Both the position numbers and the translations under genes were made by a program. The notes under the pieces were generated by a model. That model saw only the letters and a list, made by a program, of their open reading frames with translations, did no database searches and was not told the DNA's origin. Of a DNA stretch of 64,000 nt, positions 53,008 through 62,197 are shown one piece after another. Within the stretch, counting starts at the first letter, position 1. The number at the start of each line of letters is the position of its first letter. The stretch is taken from NCBI RefSeq assembly GCF_001430825.1, contig NZ_CP010535.1, positions 1,530,501 through 1,594,500 on the forward strand, given 5' to 3'. The DNA is from Sediminicola sp. YIK13. GTDB lineage: Bacteria; Bacteroidota; Bacteroidia; Flavobacteriales; Flavobacteriaceae.

Positions 53008-53880
53008 ATGAAATACCTTTACCTGCTCTTAATAATGATGATCCCCACCCTTCTACTATCTCAAGAAATTGTGCATTTACCTTCAGAAAATTCTTTGGAA
53101 ATAGAATGGAAAGGGTCAGAAAAAACCTATTATTCCGAAATTTGGAAGACCCAAGTGGTGACCAATGTTTCCAAACCTTCCATGGAAGTCTTTCGACCTG
53201 ATCCTTCATTAACAAATGGCACCGCTGTAATTATAGCACCTGGAGGAGGCCTTTATGCCCATAGTATCAATAGTGAAGGAAATGATGTTGCCCGATGGTT
53301 AAACAGCAAGGGCATTACCGCTTTTGTGCTTAAATATCGATTGGTGCCCACAGGGGAAGATGCAGTGTCCGATTTGAATACGGATGGTGAACAGGTCACC
53401 GTAAAAGCTACAAAAGTATTGCCCTTGTCTACAGAGGACGGTCTCAACGCCATACGATATGTAAGAAAGCATTCAGGAGAATTGGACGTAGATTCCAACA
53501 AAATTGGATTTATGGGATTTTCTGCGGGGGGTGCTGTTACCATGTCGGTCATTTACAGTGCTTCAAAAGAAGATAGACCAGATTTTCTAGTCCCGATATA
53601 TCCTTGGATGGATATTGTTCCTTTTCACGACACCCCTTCCAATGGCCCACCTATGTTGATTATCTGTGCTACAGATGATCCATTGGGATTGGCACCTGCA
53701 AGTATAGCACTGTATACGTCCTGGGCTAAGAAGGGTATCGCCACAGAATTGCACATGTACTCAAAAGGCGGACATGGATTTGGAATGAAGACACAAGGAC
53801 TGCCGTCGGATAATTGGATTGAGCGATTCTACGATTGGTCCATTGCCGAAGGCCTGACAAATCCAATCATAAAATACTGA
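53008..53880 (+). CDS. Secreted alpha/beta hydrolase (esterase)
   Basis: About 290 residues with a signal peptide (MKYLYLLLIMMIPTLLLSQ from ATG 53008; another ATG at 53002 adds two residues). Catalytic features: oxyanion loop APGGGLYAH, nucleophile elbow GFSAGGAV (Ser near residue 172), the acid in CATDDPLG, and the His in KGGHGFGM. It is close to secreted acetyl-xylan-esterase/lipase-like enzymes; deacetylation of sugars is plausible because a GH20 gene is nearby, but this is inference. Confidence 0.87.
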   Translation: MKYLYLLLIMMIPTLLLSQEIVHLPSENSLEIEWKGSEKTYYSEIWKTQVVTNVSKPSMEVFRPDPSLTNGTAVIIAPGGGLYAHSINSEGNDVARWLNSKGITAFVLKYRLVPTGEDAVSDLNTDGEQVTVKATKVLPLSTEDGLNAIRYVRKHSGELDVDSNKIGFMGFSAGGAVTMSVIYSASKEDRPDFLVPIYPWMDIVPFHDTPSNGPPMLIICATDDPLGLAPASIALYTSWAKKGIATELHMYSKGGHGFGMKTQGLPSDNWIERFYDWSIAEGLTNPIIKY

Positions 53881-54016
53881 TAAACAAACAGATAAATCAT
53901 TGTATCACTGTTTCAATTGAACGAATTATTTAATATTTTTACAAGAAAATTATACAATAATTAAAAAATATTAGTATTTTAAAAACGTTATTGTTAGCAC
54001 CAAACCAACTCCTTCT

Positions 54017-54661
54017 GTGAAATATTTATTCATCTTTACACTCCTTTTCCTATTTTTTGGCAATGCACAGGATAGTGGACCATTCCAAGAGGAAGTGTTG
54101 TCCATCCAAAAAAAATACGGTAGAATTTTGGATGATTCCAAAACAACAATTGTTTTCACAGGTAGTTCCAGTATCCGCATGTGGGATAATATTCAAAAAG
54201 CCTTTCCGGAATACCAGGTTGTAAATTCTGGCTTTGGAGGTTCAAAGTCTTCCGATCTATTGCGCTATACCAATGAACTCATCCTTGAATACAAACCTAA
54301 AAAGGTATTTATCTACGAGGGGGACAATGATATCGCGGCCCATGTTCGAACAGTGAAAATTCTTGAAAATACCATTGCAATCATCGACCGTATCAAAGCA
54401 AAGGATCCAAAGACAGAAATTGTACTTATTTCTGCCAAACCGAGTTTAGCTAGATGGGGCCACAGAAATAAGTACAAAAGATTGAACCGTGGTTTAGAAC
54501 GATTGAGTAAAAGAGATGACACCATAAGCTATGCCAATGTATGGGATACCATGTTGTACAACAATAAGGTAAGGCGTGACATATTTTTAAGTGACGGCCT
54601 ACACATGAATTCCAAGGGGTATGACCTGTGGCTTTCGGTGATCAAGGAACATGTCAACTAA
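54017..54661 (+). CDS. Secreted SGNH/GDSL hydrolase
   Basis: A 214-residue exported hydrolase. The start is GTG at 54017 and gives a signal peptide ending FFGNAQ. SGNH blocks: FTGSSSIRMWDN (block I; Ser in GSSS), the glycine in NSGFGGS, EGDNDI (block III Asn), and DGLHMNSKGYDLW with the catalytic Asp-x2-His. Such enzymes remove acyl or acetyl groups from sugars. It is 32 bases before the GH20 gene, in line with shared glycan processing. Confidence 0.9.
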   Translation: MKYLFIFTLLFLFFGNAQDSGPFQEEVLSIQKKYGRILDDSKTTIVFTGSSSIRMWDNIQKAFPEYQVVNSGFGGSKSSDLLRYTNELILEYKPKKVFIYEGDNDIAAHVRTVKILENTIAIIDRIKAKDPKTEIVLISAKPSLARWGHRNKYKRLNRGLERLSKRDDTISYANVWDTMLYNNKVRRDIFLSDGLHMNSKGYDLWLSVIKEHVN

Positions 54662-54693
54662 TCAATTACCTTTACCTTACACAAGCCTATTCC

Positions 54694-56313
54694 ATGATCA
54701 AATCACACCTAATCAAATCCTTTCTATTATTTATTTTCATCATAGCCTTAGTTGCTTGTCAAGAAAAAAAAGTTAAAGAAAACATACAATTTCCGATAAC
54801 TGATCTAGCTGCGGAACATATGATTCCCAAGCCTTCTAAAACCATAGCTACCAATAGTGCTTTTGGTCTAGACGAACATACGGCGATCTACACCTCTCAA
54901 AATTCAATCGGTTTTCCGGAAGCTGGTCAATTCCTTTCCGAAAAAATTAATGAGAAAATAAATATTTCTATCCCGGTAAATGCTTCGGTCTCCGAAACAG
55001 TTGAGCGTATCATTTACATCAACCAATCTGATAGTTTGGACTTGGCCACCAATGAATCTTATCAACTGTATATCACCAGGGATTCTGTAATTATCAATTC
55101 AAAAACCGCCGAAGGTGCCTTTAGGGGTATTCAGACCCTGAGACAGATTATACCTGAAACCAGCAACGACACCCTAACGGACCATAAAATGTGGTTGATC
55201 CCCACAGGAAAGATTTGGGACCATCCAAATTATGTTTACAGGGGAGCCATGCTAGATGTGGCCAGACATTTTTTTAGTGTAGAAGATGTGAAAAAATATT
55301 TGGACGTTTTGGCCTACTATAAAATAAATATCCTGCATCTACACCTATCCGATGACCAAGGGTGGCGCATAGAGATCAAATCATGGCCAAAACTAACTGA
55401 GGTTGGTGGAAAATCAGAAGTCGGTGGCGGTGTAGGAGGCTTTTACACCCAAGATGATTATAAAAATCTTGTCAAATATGCAGCTGAAAGACATATTACA
55501 ATAGTACCTGAAATAGACATGCCGGGCCATACCAATGCCGCCTCAGTCTCCTACCCCTTTTTAAACGGCAATGGCAAACAAGTAAAACCATATACGGGTA
55601 CCCGAGTGGGTTTTAGTACCTTTGATGCTAGAAAAGATACTGTTTATGCCTTTTTAGATGATGTCATCCGTGAGATCAGTGCCATAACTCCGGGACCTTA
55701 TTTTCACATTGGAGGGGATGAAAGCCATGTTACCAAGAAAAAAGATTATATCCTGTTTGTGGATAAAGTGGAAAGGCTAGTCCAGAAATATGGTAAAAAA
55801 ATGATCGGTTGGGACGAGATCGTACAAGCCGATATAGACACTACCACCATCGCCCAGCATTGGAGCAACCAATCAAATGCACTTACTGCAGTAAGAAAAG
55901 GCAGTAAGGTTATACTATCCCCTGCCAAAAAAGCGTATCTGGATATGCAGTACGATACCCTTTCCAAATTCGGACTCCATTGGGCCGCTTATATCCCTGT
56001 GGACACCGCCTATCAATGGAGCCCTGAAAAGTACCTGAAAGGAGTGCAATCCAAACATATTTTAGGCATTGAGGCACCTTTATGGTCAGAGACCATTAGC
56101 AATATAGATGAGTTGGAATATTTGGCCTTCCCCAGAATTATAGGGTATGCCGAATTGGGGTGGACAACAGAAGAAAATAGGGATTGGGAAAATTATAAAA
56201 TCCGCCTGGGCAATCAAGCTTCCTACCTAGAAATGATGGATGTAAAGTATTATCCATCCCCAAAAATTGATTGGAAAAAGAAGAGCGTCCCAATACCAAT
56301 GGGCAAAGATTAA
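54694..56313 (+). CDS. GH20 beta-N-acetylhexosaminidase, lipoprotein
   Basis: A 539-residue enzyme that removes terminal GlcNAc/GalNAc by substrate-assisted catalysis. ATG 54694 gives a lipoprotein signal (LLFIFIIALVAC, Cys near residue 23). Next come a GH20b-type N-terminal domain (about 40-165) and the catalytic barrel with YRGAMLDVARHFF, LHLHLSDDQGWRIEIKSWP, VPEIDMPGHTNAA and HIGGDESH, where Asp-Glu is the catalytic pair. The tail has conserved ...AELGWTTEE. Substrates may be chitin fragments, peptidoglycan or host glycans. Confidence 0.94.
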   Translation: MIKSHLIKSFLLFIFIIALVACQEKKVKENIQFPITDLAAEHMIPKPSKTIATNSAFGLDEHTAIYTSQNSIGFPEAGQFLSEKINEKINISIPVNASVSETVERIIYINQSDSLDLATNESYQLYITRDSVIINSKTAEGAFRGIQTLRQIIPETSNDTLTDHKMWLIPTGKIWDHPNYVYRGAMLDVARHFFSVEDVKKYLDVLAYYKINILHLHLSDDQGWRIEIKSWPKLTEVGGKSEVGGGVGGFYTQDDYKNLVKYAAERHITIVPEIDMPGHTNAASVSYPFLNGNGKQVKPYTGTRVGFSTFDARKDTVYAFLDDVIREISAITPGPYFHIGGDESHVTKKKDYILFVDKVERLVQKYGKKMIGWDEIVQADIDTTTIAQHWSNQSNALTAVRKGSKVILSPAKKAYLDMQYDTLSKFGLHWAAYIPVDTAYQWSPEKYLKGVQSKHILGIEAPLWSETISNIDELEYLAFPRIIGYAELGWTTEENRDWENYKIRLGNQASYLEMMDVKYYPSPKIDWKKKSVPIPMGKD

Positions 56314-56330
56314 TTCACTATGTATAATCC

Positions 56331-56366
56331 AAAAAAAAGCCCTCAATGTTGAGGGCCTTTTTTTTG
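56331..56366. terminator. Bidirectional terminator between the GH20 and amidohydrolase genes
   Basis: Stem gccctcaa-tg-ttgagggc with eight A residues before and eight T residues after; it can serve both convergent genes. Confidence 0.92.
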
Positions 56367-56382
56367 GGTATAGAACTTTCTT

Positions 56383-59300
56383 CTATTTTTCTACACCAGG
56401 GATTCCTGTTGGCTTTTTCGTCTGCCAATGAAAGCTCTCAGCCTTCTTTGCCGTTGGCCAAACTTCATCCAAATTATTAGCGTCGTATACTTTTCCATTT
56501 TTTATAACATTCAAAAGGGAATTGGTATTTCGGATATCCTCCAAGGGATTTTTAGAGAGAATTAAAATATCTGCTAATTTACCTGCTTCGAGTGTTCCTA
56601 AATCACCATCCAATCCTAAAGCCGTAGCCCCAAGGATAGTAGCTACCTTTAGAGCATTGTGATTTTTCATTCCCCCACTGGCCACGGACCATAATTCCCA
56701 ATGATAACCTAAACCTTGTAATTGGCCATGACTACCAACACCTGCCAATCCTCCTGCTGCAACAAGATCCTTCATAAATTCGGCATGCTTCTTAAAAACA
56801 TGCTCTTCTTCCATGAACCAACCCGGTCTTCTCCTTGATTTTTTTGCTAATTCTTCATAAGGTGTAAAATATTGAATCTTTTGATCTCCCCACACATTTT
56901 CAGTGGCGTAATAATAATTTTCTGCCCACGGACCTCCATAAGAAACTAATAAAGTTGGGGTAACTGCCATTTTCGATTCTGCTATACTCTTTACCACATC
57001 CTGGTAAATAGGATAAATGGGTAAGGAATGTTCGTGTCCAGGATAGCCATCCAATAGTTGGGTCATATTCAATTTAAAATCTAGTCCCCCTTCAGTGGTC
57101 GGCATCAATTGAAGTTCCTTGGCAGCCATTATAATCCATTGGCGCTGCTGACGGTTACCTACAAGATACATTTTAATGCTCTTGGTGTTGTAATATTCAC
57201 TGTACTGCCTCAGAATATCTTTGGCGTGCTCCAAGTTTTCAATTTGATAAGACCAATAGCCAACACCTGGTCCTGTACTATAAACTCGTGGGCCGTGTAG
57301 CATACCGGCCTCTACCATATCGGAATAGGTAAGTACATCGGTGGTCGCAGTTTGAGGATCCCTTGTGGTGGTTACCCCATAAGCAAGGTTTGCAGAATAC
57401 ATCCACACCTGGCTCTTATGAACGTTCCAGTTGGGCCACATATGGGCATGGGTATCTATAAAACCTGGAGTTATGGTTTTTCCGCTCATGTCCAGGATTT
57501 TTGTACCAGAGGGAACATCAAAACTACCAGAAGCCCCAAGCAATTTTATACGGTTATTTTCAATTAGAATATCTCCATTTTCTATAACCTCATTACCTTT
57601 CATTGTAATAATGCGTCCTCCCTTCAACAATAAATTTCCCTTGGGAATATCTTTTTTGTAGGTGACCTTTATTTTATATTCTTGGGCTTTAAACTTTGGA
57701 TTCTTCTTTGGGTCTTCACCGTTAACTTTATCAACTTTTGATGAATCCCCTGTTTTACCAAGGTCCTTTAATTCTTCTTCCTTTTTTTTCGCAGCGGCCA
57801 GACTGTCATTAAATTTCTTTCCTGCCTGCAGATCATAAGCAAAATGACTAGCCCCTAGGGACCAATGTACCAATTTGCTATCTGCACTCCATACAGGAAA
57901 TTCTCCCCCCATAATGGTAAGTTTCATAGCTGGGAAAGCCGCCTCCTGAGGTTTCGCTACCGATATTGACGGGGTCTTACCATATCTTGGGATTACAACA
58001 GAATAAATATCGTTGTTAATTTTAGCCAAGGCAGTAGAAGCGTCTGGAGAGATTAGTATTTGAGCCGCTTTTGAAGCCTTATCCTCGGCCCTCCACCCCT
58101 CTTCCGAGGATGGCATAATGGATGGGAGATAGTGGTCATCATGATCCTTTCCAAAAACATCAGAAGATCCATACGTCTCAATACCCTTTAATTCTAAGTG
58201 GGATTTTTCATCCGAGCCGTCCCAACGAATGGATACCAGCCCTTTTTTGCTGTCAAATAGATAAATACGATCATCTACTTTTGTAAAATGTGGATAGGTC
58301 CGATCTTTGGATTTATCAATAAAATTAATGTTTCCTCCCTCTGATGAAATCCAGACCAGATCTTCTTGGGCACTATCAGAAAAAGTACTTATAGCATCAT
58401 TATAGGTTTGGGCCGACCCACGATTAAAAGCAATCCTATTTGAATTGTACGACCAAGATGGATTCGTAAAAATACCTGGCTCTTTCGTCAATTGTTCCAC
58501 TTTGGCACGACCATCAATGTTGGCCTTGTAAAGATGACCTCCTCCGATTTTCCAAGTTGTAAATACAAGGTATTTCCCATCGGGTGACCAAGCTGGATGG
58601 GCTTCTGTGAAATTATGGTTCGTTATTCTTTTTGGTGTACCATTGGGCAAATCCATTATGTAAAGTCTATTGAGAGCTGTAAATGCCAACTTCTCGCCAT
58701 CTGGTGAAGGTTTGGCGTCTCTAATTTGGGTAACCATGGCATCAGCCGTATCTTCAATAGGGTATTTAAAGTCCAATCTTGGACCAAGGTCCAATTGCAC
58801 ATCTACCTCAAAAGGTATTTCTTTGGCTACATTATTTTCCAAAGATATGCTGTAGATCTTGCCTCCGTAGGACGCAATTAAGTTCTTGCTGTCCGGGGTA
58901 AATGACATAGCCGGCAATACTCCCAAGGGTGCAATAGATTCCTGTTCATCTCGCTGTACAGGATAGGCCAGCCATTTTTCTTCCCCTGATTTAAGATTTC
59001 TAAGTATCAACCCTGTTTCTTCTTCAAATCTTGTTCCATAAACCATCCAATGCCCGTCATTGGACAAAGTGGGTGTAAATGCTGAACCATATCTCGATGT
59101 TATTGTGGCAACATCCCCATCAACCATGTCATAGGTGCCAATTTGATATTGCGGCAGTTGTGCATTATAATTCCAGGCATTTTTACGTTGAGAAAAGTAG
59201 ATTAGTTTTCCATCGGCCGCTATGGCGGGATCTATAGTCTTTAGTTCTTTTGGTTCGGAAATTAATTCGTTCCCTTTGCCCCCATCCCTGTGATAAATAT

Positions 59301-59796
59301 GTAGTTTGGGATTTCTCCTTCCTTTAGATCCTATGATATATTGTCCGTCTGGAGTCCAATCTGCAGCAAAGAAATTTTCCTTTTTCTCTTTGCTTAGTTG
59401 GGTGTCTTTTTTTGTGGCAATGTCCATGGTCCAAATATTATCCGATCCACTCTTGTCCGAAATATAAACCAAAGATGTTCCATCAGGACTATATCTCGGA
59501 TGTACATCGTATGCCAATCCTTTGGTAATAGGTAGGGCTTTGCCTCCTGTAATAGGCATCATATAAATATCGCCCATAAGGTCAAAAACGATCGATTTAC
59601 CATCTGGGCTAACATCCAAGGAAATCCATGTGCCCTTATCAGTAGAAAAGGAAATCGTGCGCTCAGGCTCTAAAGGAAGTTCTTTGGTGGCCTTTTTTAA
59701 GGTATCCTTCTCGGATTTTGATTGTTGTGCATTCCCTAGGAATACGCTCGCAAATAGTAAGAATGCTGTAATGTAATAATTGCATCGGAATTGCAT
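56383..59796 (-). CDS. Secreted TolB-propeller/amidohydrolase fusion protein
   Basis: A 1137-residue exported protein with a signal peptide (1-23, ending FLGNAQ). The N-terminal two thirds (about 45-650) are WD40/PD40 TolB-like propeller repeats, each with a DG(K/Q)xIxF pattern (SPDGTSLVYISDKSG, TPDGQYIIGSKG, SPDGEKLAFTAL). The C-terminal third (about 720-1130) is an amidohydrolase with the metal motif GFIDTHAHMWP and closing GTLEAGKLADILILSKNPL. This architecture is frequent in Bacteroidetes. The propeller may bind peptides or glycans; the substrate is unknown. A charged linker lies at about 660-720. Confidence 0.9.
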   Translation of the reverse strand: MQFRCNYYITAFLLFASVFLGNAQQSKSEKDTLKKATKELPLEPERTISFSTDKGTWISLDVSPDGKSIVFDLMGDIYMMPITGGKALPITKGLAYDVHPRYSPDGTSLVYISDKSGSDNIWTMDIATKKDTQLSKEKKENFFAADWTPDGQYIIGSKGRRNPKLHIYHRDGGKGNELISEPKELKTIDPAIAADGKLIYFSQRKNAWNYNAQLPQYQIGTYDMVDGDVATITSRYGSAFTPTLSNDGHWMVYGTRFEEETGLILRNLKSGEEKWLAYPVQRDEQESIAPLGVLPAMSFTPDSKNLIASYGGKIYSISLENNVAKEIPFEVDVQLDLGPRLDFKYPIEDTADAMVTQIRDAKPSPDGEKLAFTALNRLYIMDLPNGTPKRITNHNFTEAHPAWSPDGKYLVFTTWKIGGGHLYKANIDGRAKVEQLTKEPGIFTNPSWSYNSNRIAFNRGSAQTYNDAISTFSDSAQEDLVWISSEGGNINFIDKSKDRTYPHFTKVDDRIYLFDSKKGLVSIRWDGSDEKSHLELKGIETYGSSDVFGKDHDDHYLPSIMPSSEEGWRAEDKASKAAQILISPDASTALAKINNDIYSVVIPRYGKTPSISVAKPQEAAFPAMKLTIMGGEFPVWSADSKLVHWSLGASHFAYDLQAGKKFNDSLAAAKKKEEELKDLGKTGDSSKVDKVNGEDPKKNPKFKAQEYKIKVTYKKDIPKGNLLLKGGRIITMKGNEVIENGDILIENNRIKLLGASGSFDVPSGTKILDMSGKTITPGFIDTHAHMWPNWNVHKSQVWMYSANLAYGVTTTRDPQTATTDVLTYSDMVEAGMLHGPRVYSTGPGVGYWSYQIENLEHAKDILRQYSEYYNTKSIKMYLVGNRQQRQWIIMAAKELQLMPTTEGGLDFKLNMTQLLDGYPGHEHSLPIYPIYQDVVKSIAESKMAVTPTLLVSYGGPWAENYYYATENVWGDQKIQYFTPYEELAKKSRRRPGWFMEEEHVFKKHAEFMKDLVAAGGLAGVGSHGQLQGLGYHWELWSVASGGMKNHNALKVATILGATALGLDGDLGTLEAGKLADILILSKNPLEDIRNTNSLLNVIKNGKVYDANNLDEVWPTAKKAESFHWQTKKPTGIPGVEK

Positions 59797-59860
59797 TGAA
59801 AATATATTTTTAAAAATTAGTCGCCTAAATATAGATAATAATTAAATGATCAAACGCCAT

Positions 59861-59896
59861 AAAAAAAGCCTTCTTGATTGAAGGCTTTTTATTTTT
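59861..59896. terminator. Terminator after the DUF5606 gene
   Basis: Stem agccttc-ttgatt-gaaggct flanked by A and T runs, 18 bases beyond the DUF5606 stop on the minus strand; it ends the ruvX-def operon. Confidence 0.88.
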
Positions 59897-59913
59897 TATA
59901 AAGAAATCAAGGA

Positions 59914-60339
59914 TTACTCCTTTTCTTCCGTTTTTTCCTCTTCCTGCTTTGCAGCAAAATCTGTAATACCTTGCTCATGAAGAATATTGTACCACTGTAC
60001 TACTTTTTTAATATCGCTCATATACACCCGGTCCTCATCATAATTGGGTAAAATTTCAAAGAAATACTCTTCCAATTTCAACTTGTCATCCTTATGTCCA
60101 ACGGAAGTCTTTCCTCCATCTTCCTTTTTTTGGATGTTTTCAAATACTTCCCTTAAAGGCACTTCCTCCTCTAGGGTATATATGGCTATTTCAGAAAGTA
60201 CACTGACGTTATTTTTAAAACCAACCGTAATCTTCTTGCCATCCAATAAGGATTCAGCAACAAAGCCTGTACGGGTCTGTGTCAACAATTTATAAAGTCC
60301 TGGTTTTCCTCCTATGGATAAAATTTTATCTAAACTCAT
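59914..60339 (-). CDS. DUF5606 family protein
   Basis: A 141-residue cytoplasmic protein with the family N-terminus MSLDKILSIGGKPGLYKLL and a following beta-rich region (GFVAESLLDGKKITVG), then KKVVQWYNILHEQGITDF and an acidic tail (EEEKTEEKE). The family is Bacteroidetes-specific and of unknown function. It is downstream of def on the same strand (60-base gap), an arrangement also seen in related genomes. Confidence 0.87.
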   Translation of the reverse strand: MSLDKILSIGGKPGLYKLLTQTRTGFVAESLLDGKKITVGFKNNVSVLSEIAIYTLEEEVPLREVFENIQKKEDGGKTSVGHKDDKLKLEEYFFEILPNYDEDRVYMSDIKKVVQWYNILHEQGITDFAAKQEEEKTEEKE

Positions 60340-60398
60340 GTCCTACTTTTAAATTTGTGGGGGCAAATATTACACTTTTACTCTAATAAATAAATTAC

Positions 60399-60989
60399 TT
60401 AACGTGCTTTTTTCATTTCTGGAAAACGCATTCTGTAATCTACATTGATTTTTCCTTTGGAAATATTGGCCAAACGGCCTTTTAACAAGCGTTTTTTTAA
60501 GGATGATAATTTATCTGTGAATAAAATGCCTTCAATATGGTCATATTCATGTTGAATTACACGGGCCAAAAGTCCATCAAACGTTTCCTCATGTGGCACA
60601 AAATTTTCATCCTGATAACTAATCGTCAAAGTATCCTGTCTGATCACATCTTCCCTTACATCGGGGATGCTGAGACATCCTTCATTGAATGCCCATTCTT
60701 TTCCAGTTTCTTCCAAGATTTTGGCATTAATAAAAACACGTTTAAAATCCTTTAATTGATTTTGCTCCTCTTTTGTCAATTCTTCATCATCCGCAAAAGG
60801 GGTGGCATCTACCATAAATATTCTAATGGACAAACCTATTTGAGGTGCAGCCAACCCTACCCCATGGGCATTGTACATGGTTTCCCACATATTGTCTATC
60901 AAGGAAGATAGATTGGGGTAATCTTTGTCAATTTCGGTCCCTACTTTTCTTAAAACGGGATCGCCATAAGCTACAATCGGTAAAATCAT
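60399..60989 (-). CDS. def: Peptide deformylase
   Basis: Removes the formyl group from the N-terminal methionine of new proteins. The 196-residue metalloenzyme has all three motifs: GVGLAAPQIG (motif 1), EGCLSIP (motif 2, metal Cys) and QHEYDHIEG (motif 3, H-E-x2-H). It has the longer loop (FADDEELTKEEQNQLKDF) found in Bacteroidetes type enzymes. It starts six bases after the DUF1919 stop. Confidence 0.95.
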   Translation of the reverse strand: MILPIVAYGDPVLRKVGTEIDKDYPNLSSLIDNMWETMYNAHGVGLAAPQIGLSIRIFMVDATPFADDEELTKEEQNQLKDFKRVFINAKILEETGKEWAFNEGCLSIPDVREDVIRQDTLTISYQDENFVPHEETFDGLLARVIQHEYDHIEGILFTDKLSSLKKRLLKGRLANISKGKINVDYRMRFPEMKKAR

Positions 60990-60995
60990 GTATAA

Positions 60996-61679
60996 TTAAT
61001 CTTTAAATCTTGTTCTGTATATTTTTCCACTATTCAACCACGCTACCAAATCCAAATACAGGAATGTAAGTTTAAAAAGCTTTTTTCCATTAGGCGCATT
61101 TCTATCGCTAGCATTGCTATTGTTATATAATTTAATATGTCGCTTTTCCTTCCCTTCCAACAAATCATTGCCACCAAAAGAAAGCTTATTTTTAAAAGGC
61201 AACTCGTAAAACTCCTTTAAATCCTTATCTAAAAGACCTCGCCAGCTACATATGGAAAAGTAATAATTATCCATATTCTTATTTTCCAACATGCGTTCCT
61301 TTCGTCTATTCCATTTATCCCTTGCCTCATCTTCATCCACGTAGTGCTTAAAATGAATTTCAACATCCTCCAAAATACCTATCGGGTAGTTGGTAGGATA
61401 TTCTGAATACTTGGATTCTTCGATAAATCCAAGTTCAAGGCTCATGTAATGATCAAATCTTTTAAGAATTTTGATATAACATGGGGTGTAAATGAACAAA
61501 CCTACAAAAGGTGTGTTGTAGGGCAATTTTAACCACTGGTATATTTGGCCTCCCCAACAATTGCGGCTTATGATCACAAAGTCCTTATTCTTCAGCCTCG
61601 CAATATCCCTGGCACTGTAAAAGTTCTCAAAATACTGTTGAGCTTTTCTTTTGATCCATATTTCAAAGGCCACCAACAT
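60996..61679 (-). CDS. DUF1919 family protein, polysaccharide-linked
   Basis: A 227-residue protein with DUF1919 text: VIISRNCWGGQIYQWLKLPYNTPFVGLFIY (about residues 34-63), a lysine-rich middle (RRKERMLENKN) and YYFSICSW. Members are usually encoded in exopolysaccharide or capsule clusters and are suspected glycosyltransferase-like enzymes; the biochemistry is unknown. It is unusual to find it here, overlapping ruvX by one base (TAATG) and six bases before def, so it must be co-expressed with housekeeping genes. A recent insertion into the operon is possible. Confidence 0.82.
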   Translation of the reverse strand: MLVAFEIWIKRKAQQYFENFYSARDIARLKNKDFVIISRNCWGGQIYQWLKLPYNTPFVGLFIYTPCYIKILKRFDHYMSLELGFIEESKYSEYPTNYPIGILEDVEIHFKHYVDEDEARDKWNRRKERMLENKNMDNYYFSICSWRGLLDKDLKEFYELPFKNKLSFGGNDLLEGKEKRHIKLYNNSNASDRNAPNGKKLFKLTFLYLDLVAWLNSGKIYRTRFKD

Positions 61680-62095
61680 TAAAACGTGGTTTTTTCCAGG
61701 TAGGCCTGTAAAATAATAGTGGCACTAATTTCGTCTACCAATGCCTTGTTTCTGCGTTGTTTTTTCTTGAGCCCACTATCGATCATGGTTTGAAAGGCCA
61801 TTTTTGAAGTGAACCTTTCATCATGGCGAACTATGGGGATTTCAGGAAAAGCTGCTGTCAGTTTCAGAAGAAAAGGCTTGATAAGAGCTTCAGATTCCGA
61901 TGGGGTATTGTCCATTTGCTTTGGTTCCCCAACGACAAACTTCTCGACTTTTTCCTTTAGCACATAATTTTTAAGAAAGTCCAGCAGGTTCTTGGTTTCC
62001 ACGGTTTCAAGACCGGAAGCAATAAGCTGTAGCTCGTCTGTAACGGCTATGCCTGTTCTCACTTTTCCAAAATCCAATGCAACTATCCTTGCCAC
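61679..62095 (-). CDS. ruvX: Putative pre-16S rRNA nuclease / Holliday junction resolvase YqgF
   Basis: RNase H-like nuclease trimming the 16S rRNA 5' end, also called RuvX. The 138-residue protein has ALDFGKVRTGIAVTD (catalytic Asp near residue 7), VGEPKQMDNTPSE, and the C-terminal RHDERFTSKMA and KALVDEISATIILQAYL carrying the remaining acidic residues. It is the first gene of the minus-strand operon ending with DUF5606, divergent from dapD. Confidence 0.93.
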   Translation of the reverse strand: MARIVALDFGKVRTGIAVTDELQLIASGLETVETKNLLDFLKNYVLKEKVEKFVVGEPKQMDNTPSESEALIKPFLLKLTAAFPEIPIVRHDERFTSKMAFQTMIDSGLKKKQRRNKALVDEISATIILQAYLEKTTF

Positions 62096-62197
62096 CGCAA
62101 TATTTTTTTGGCAAAAATAAGCATAAAATGTTATAACTATAAATTTGGAAGGTTTATTACCACCTAGCGTTTATATTTGTTGAAAAATTCATTAGAA

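Noticed and set aside
53931-53972. A/T-only inverted repeat between esterase and SGNH genes
   Set aside because: taatattttt/aaaaatatta pairs across a 20-base loop, but in so A/T-rich a gap this can arise by chance; not called as a terminator.
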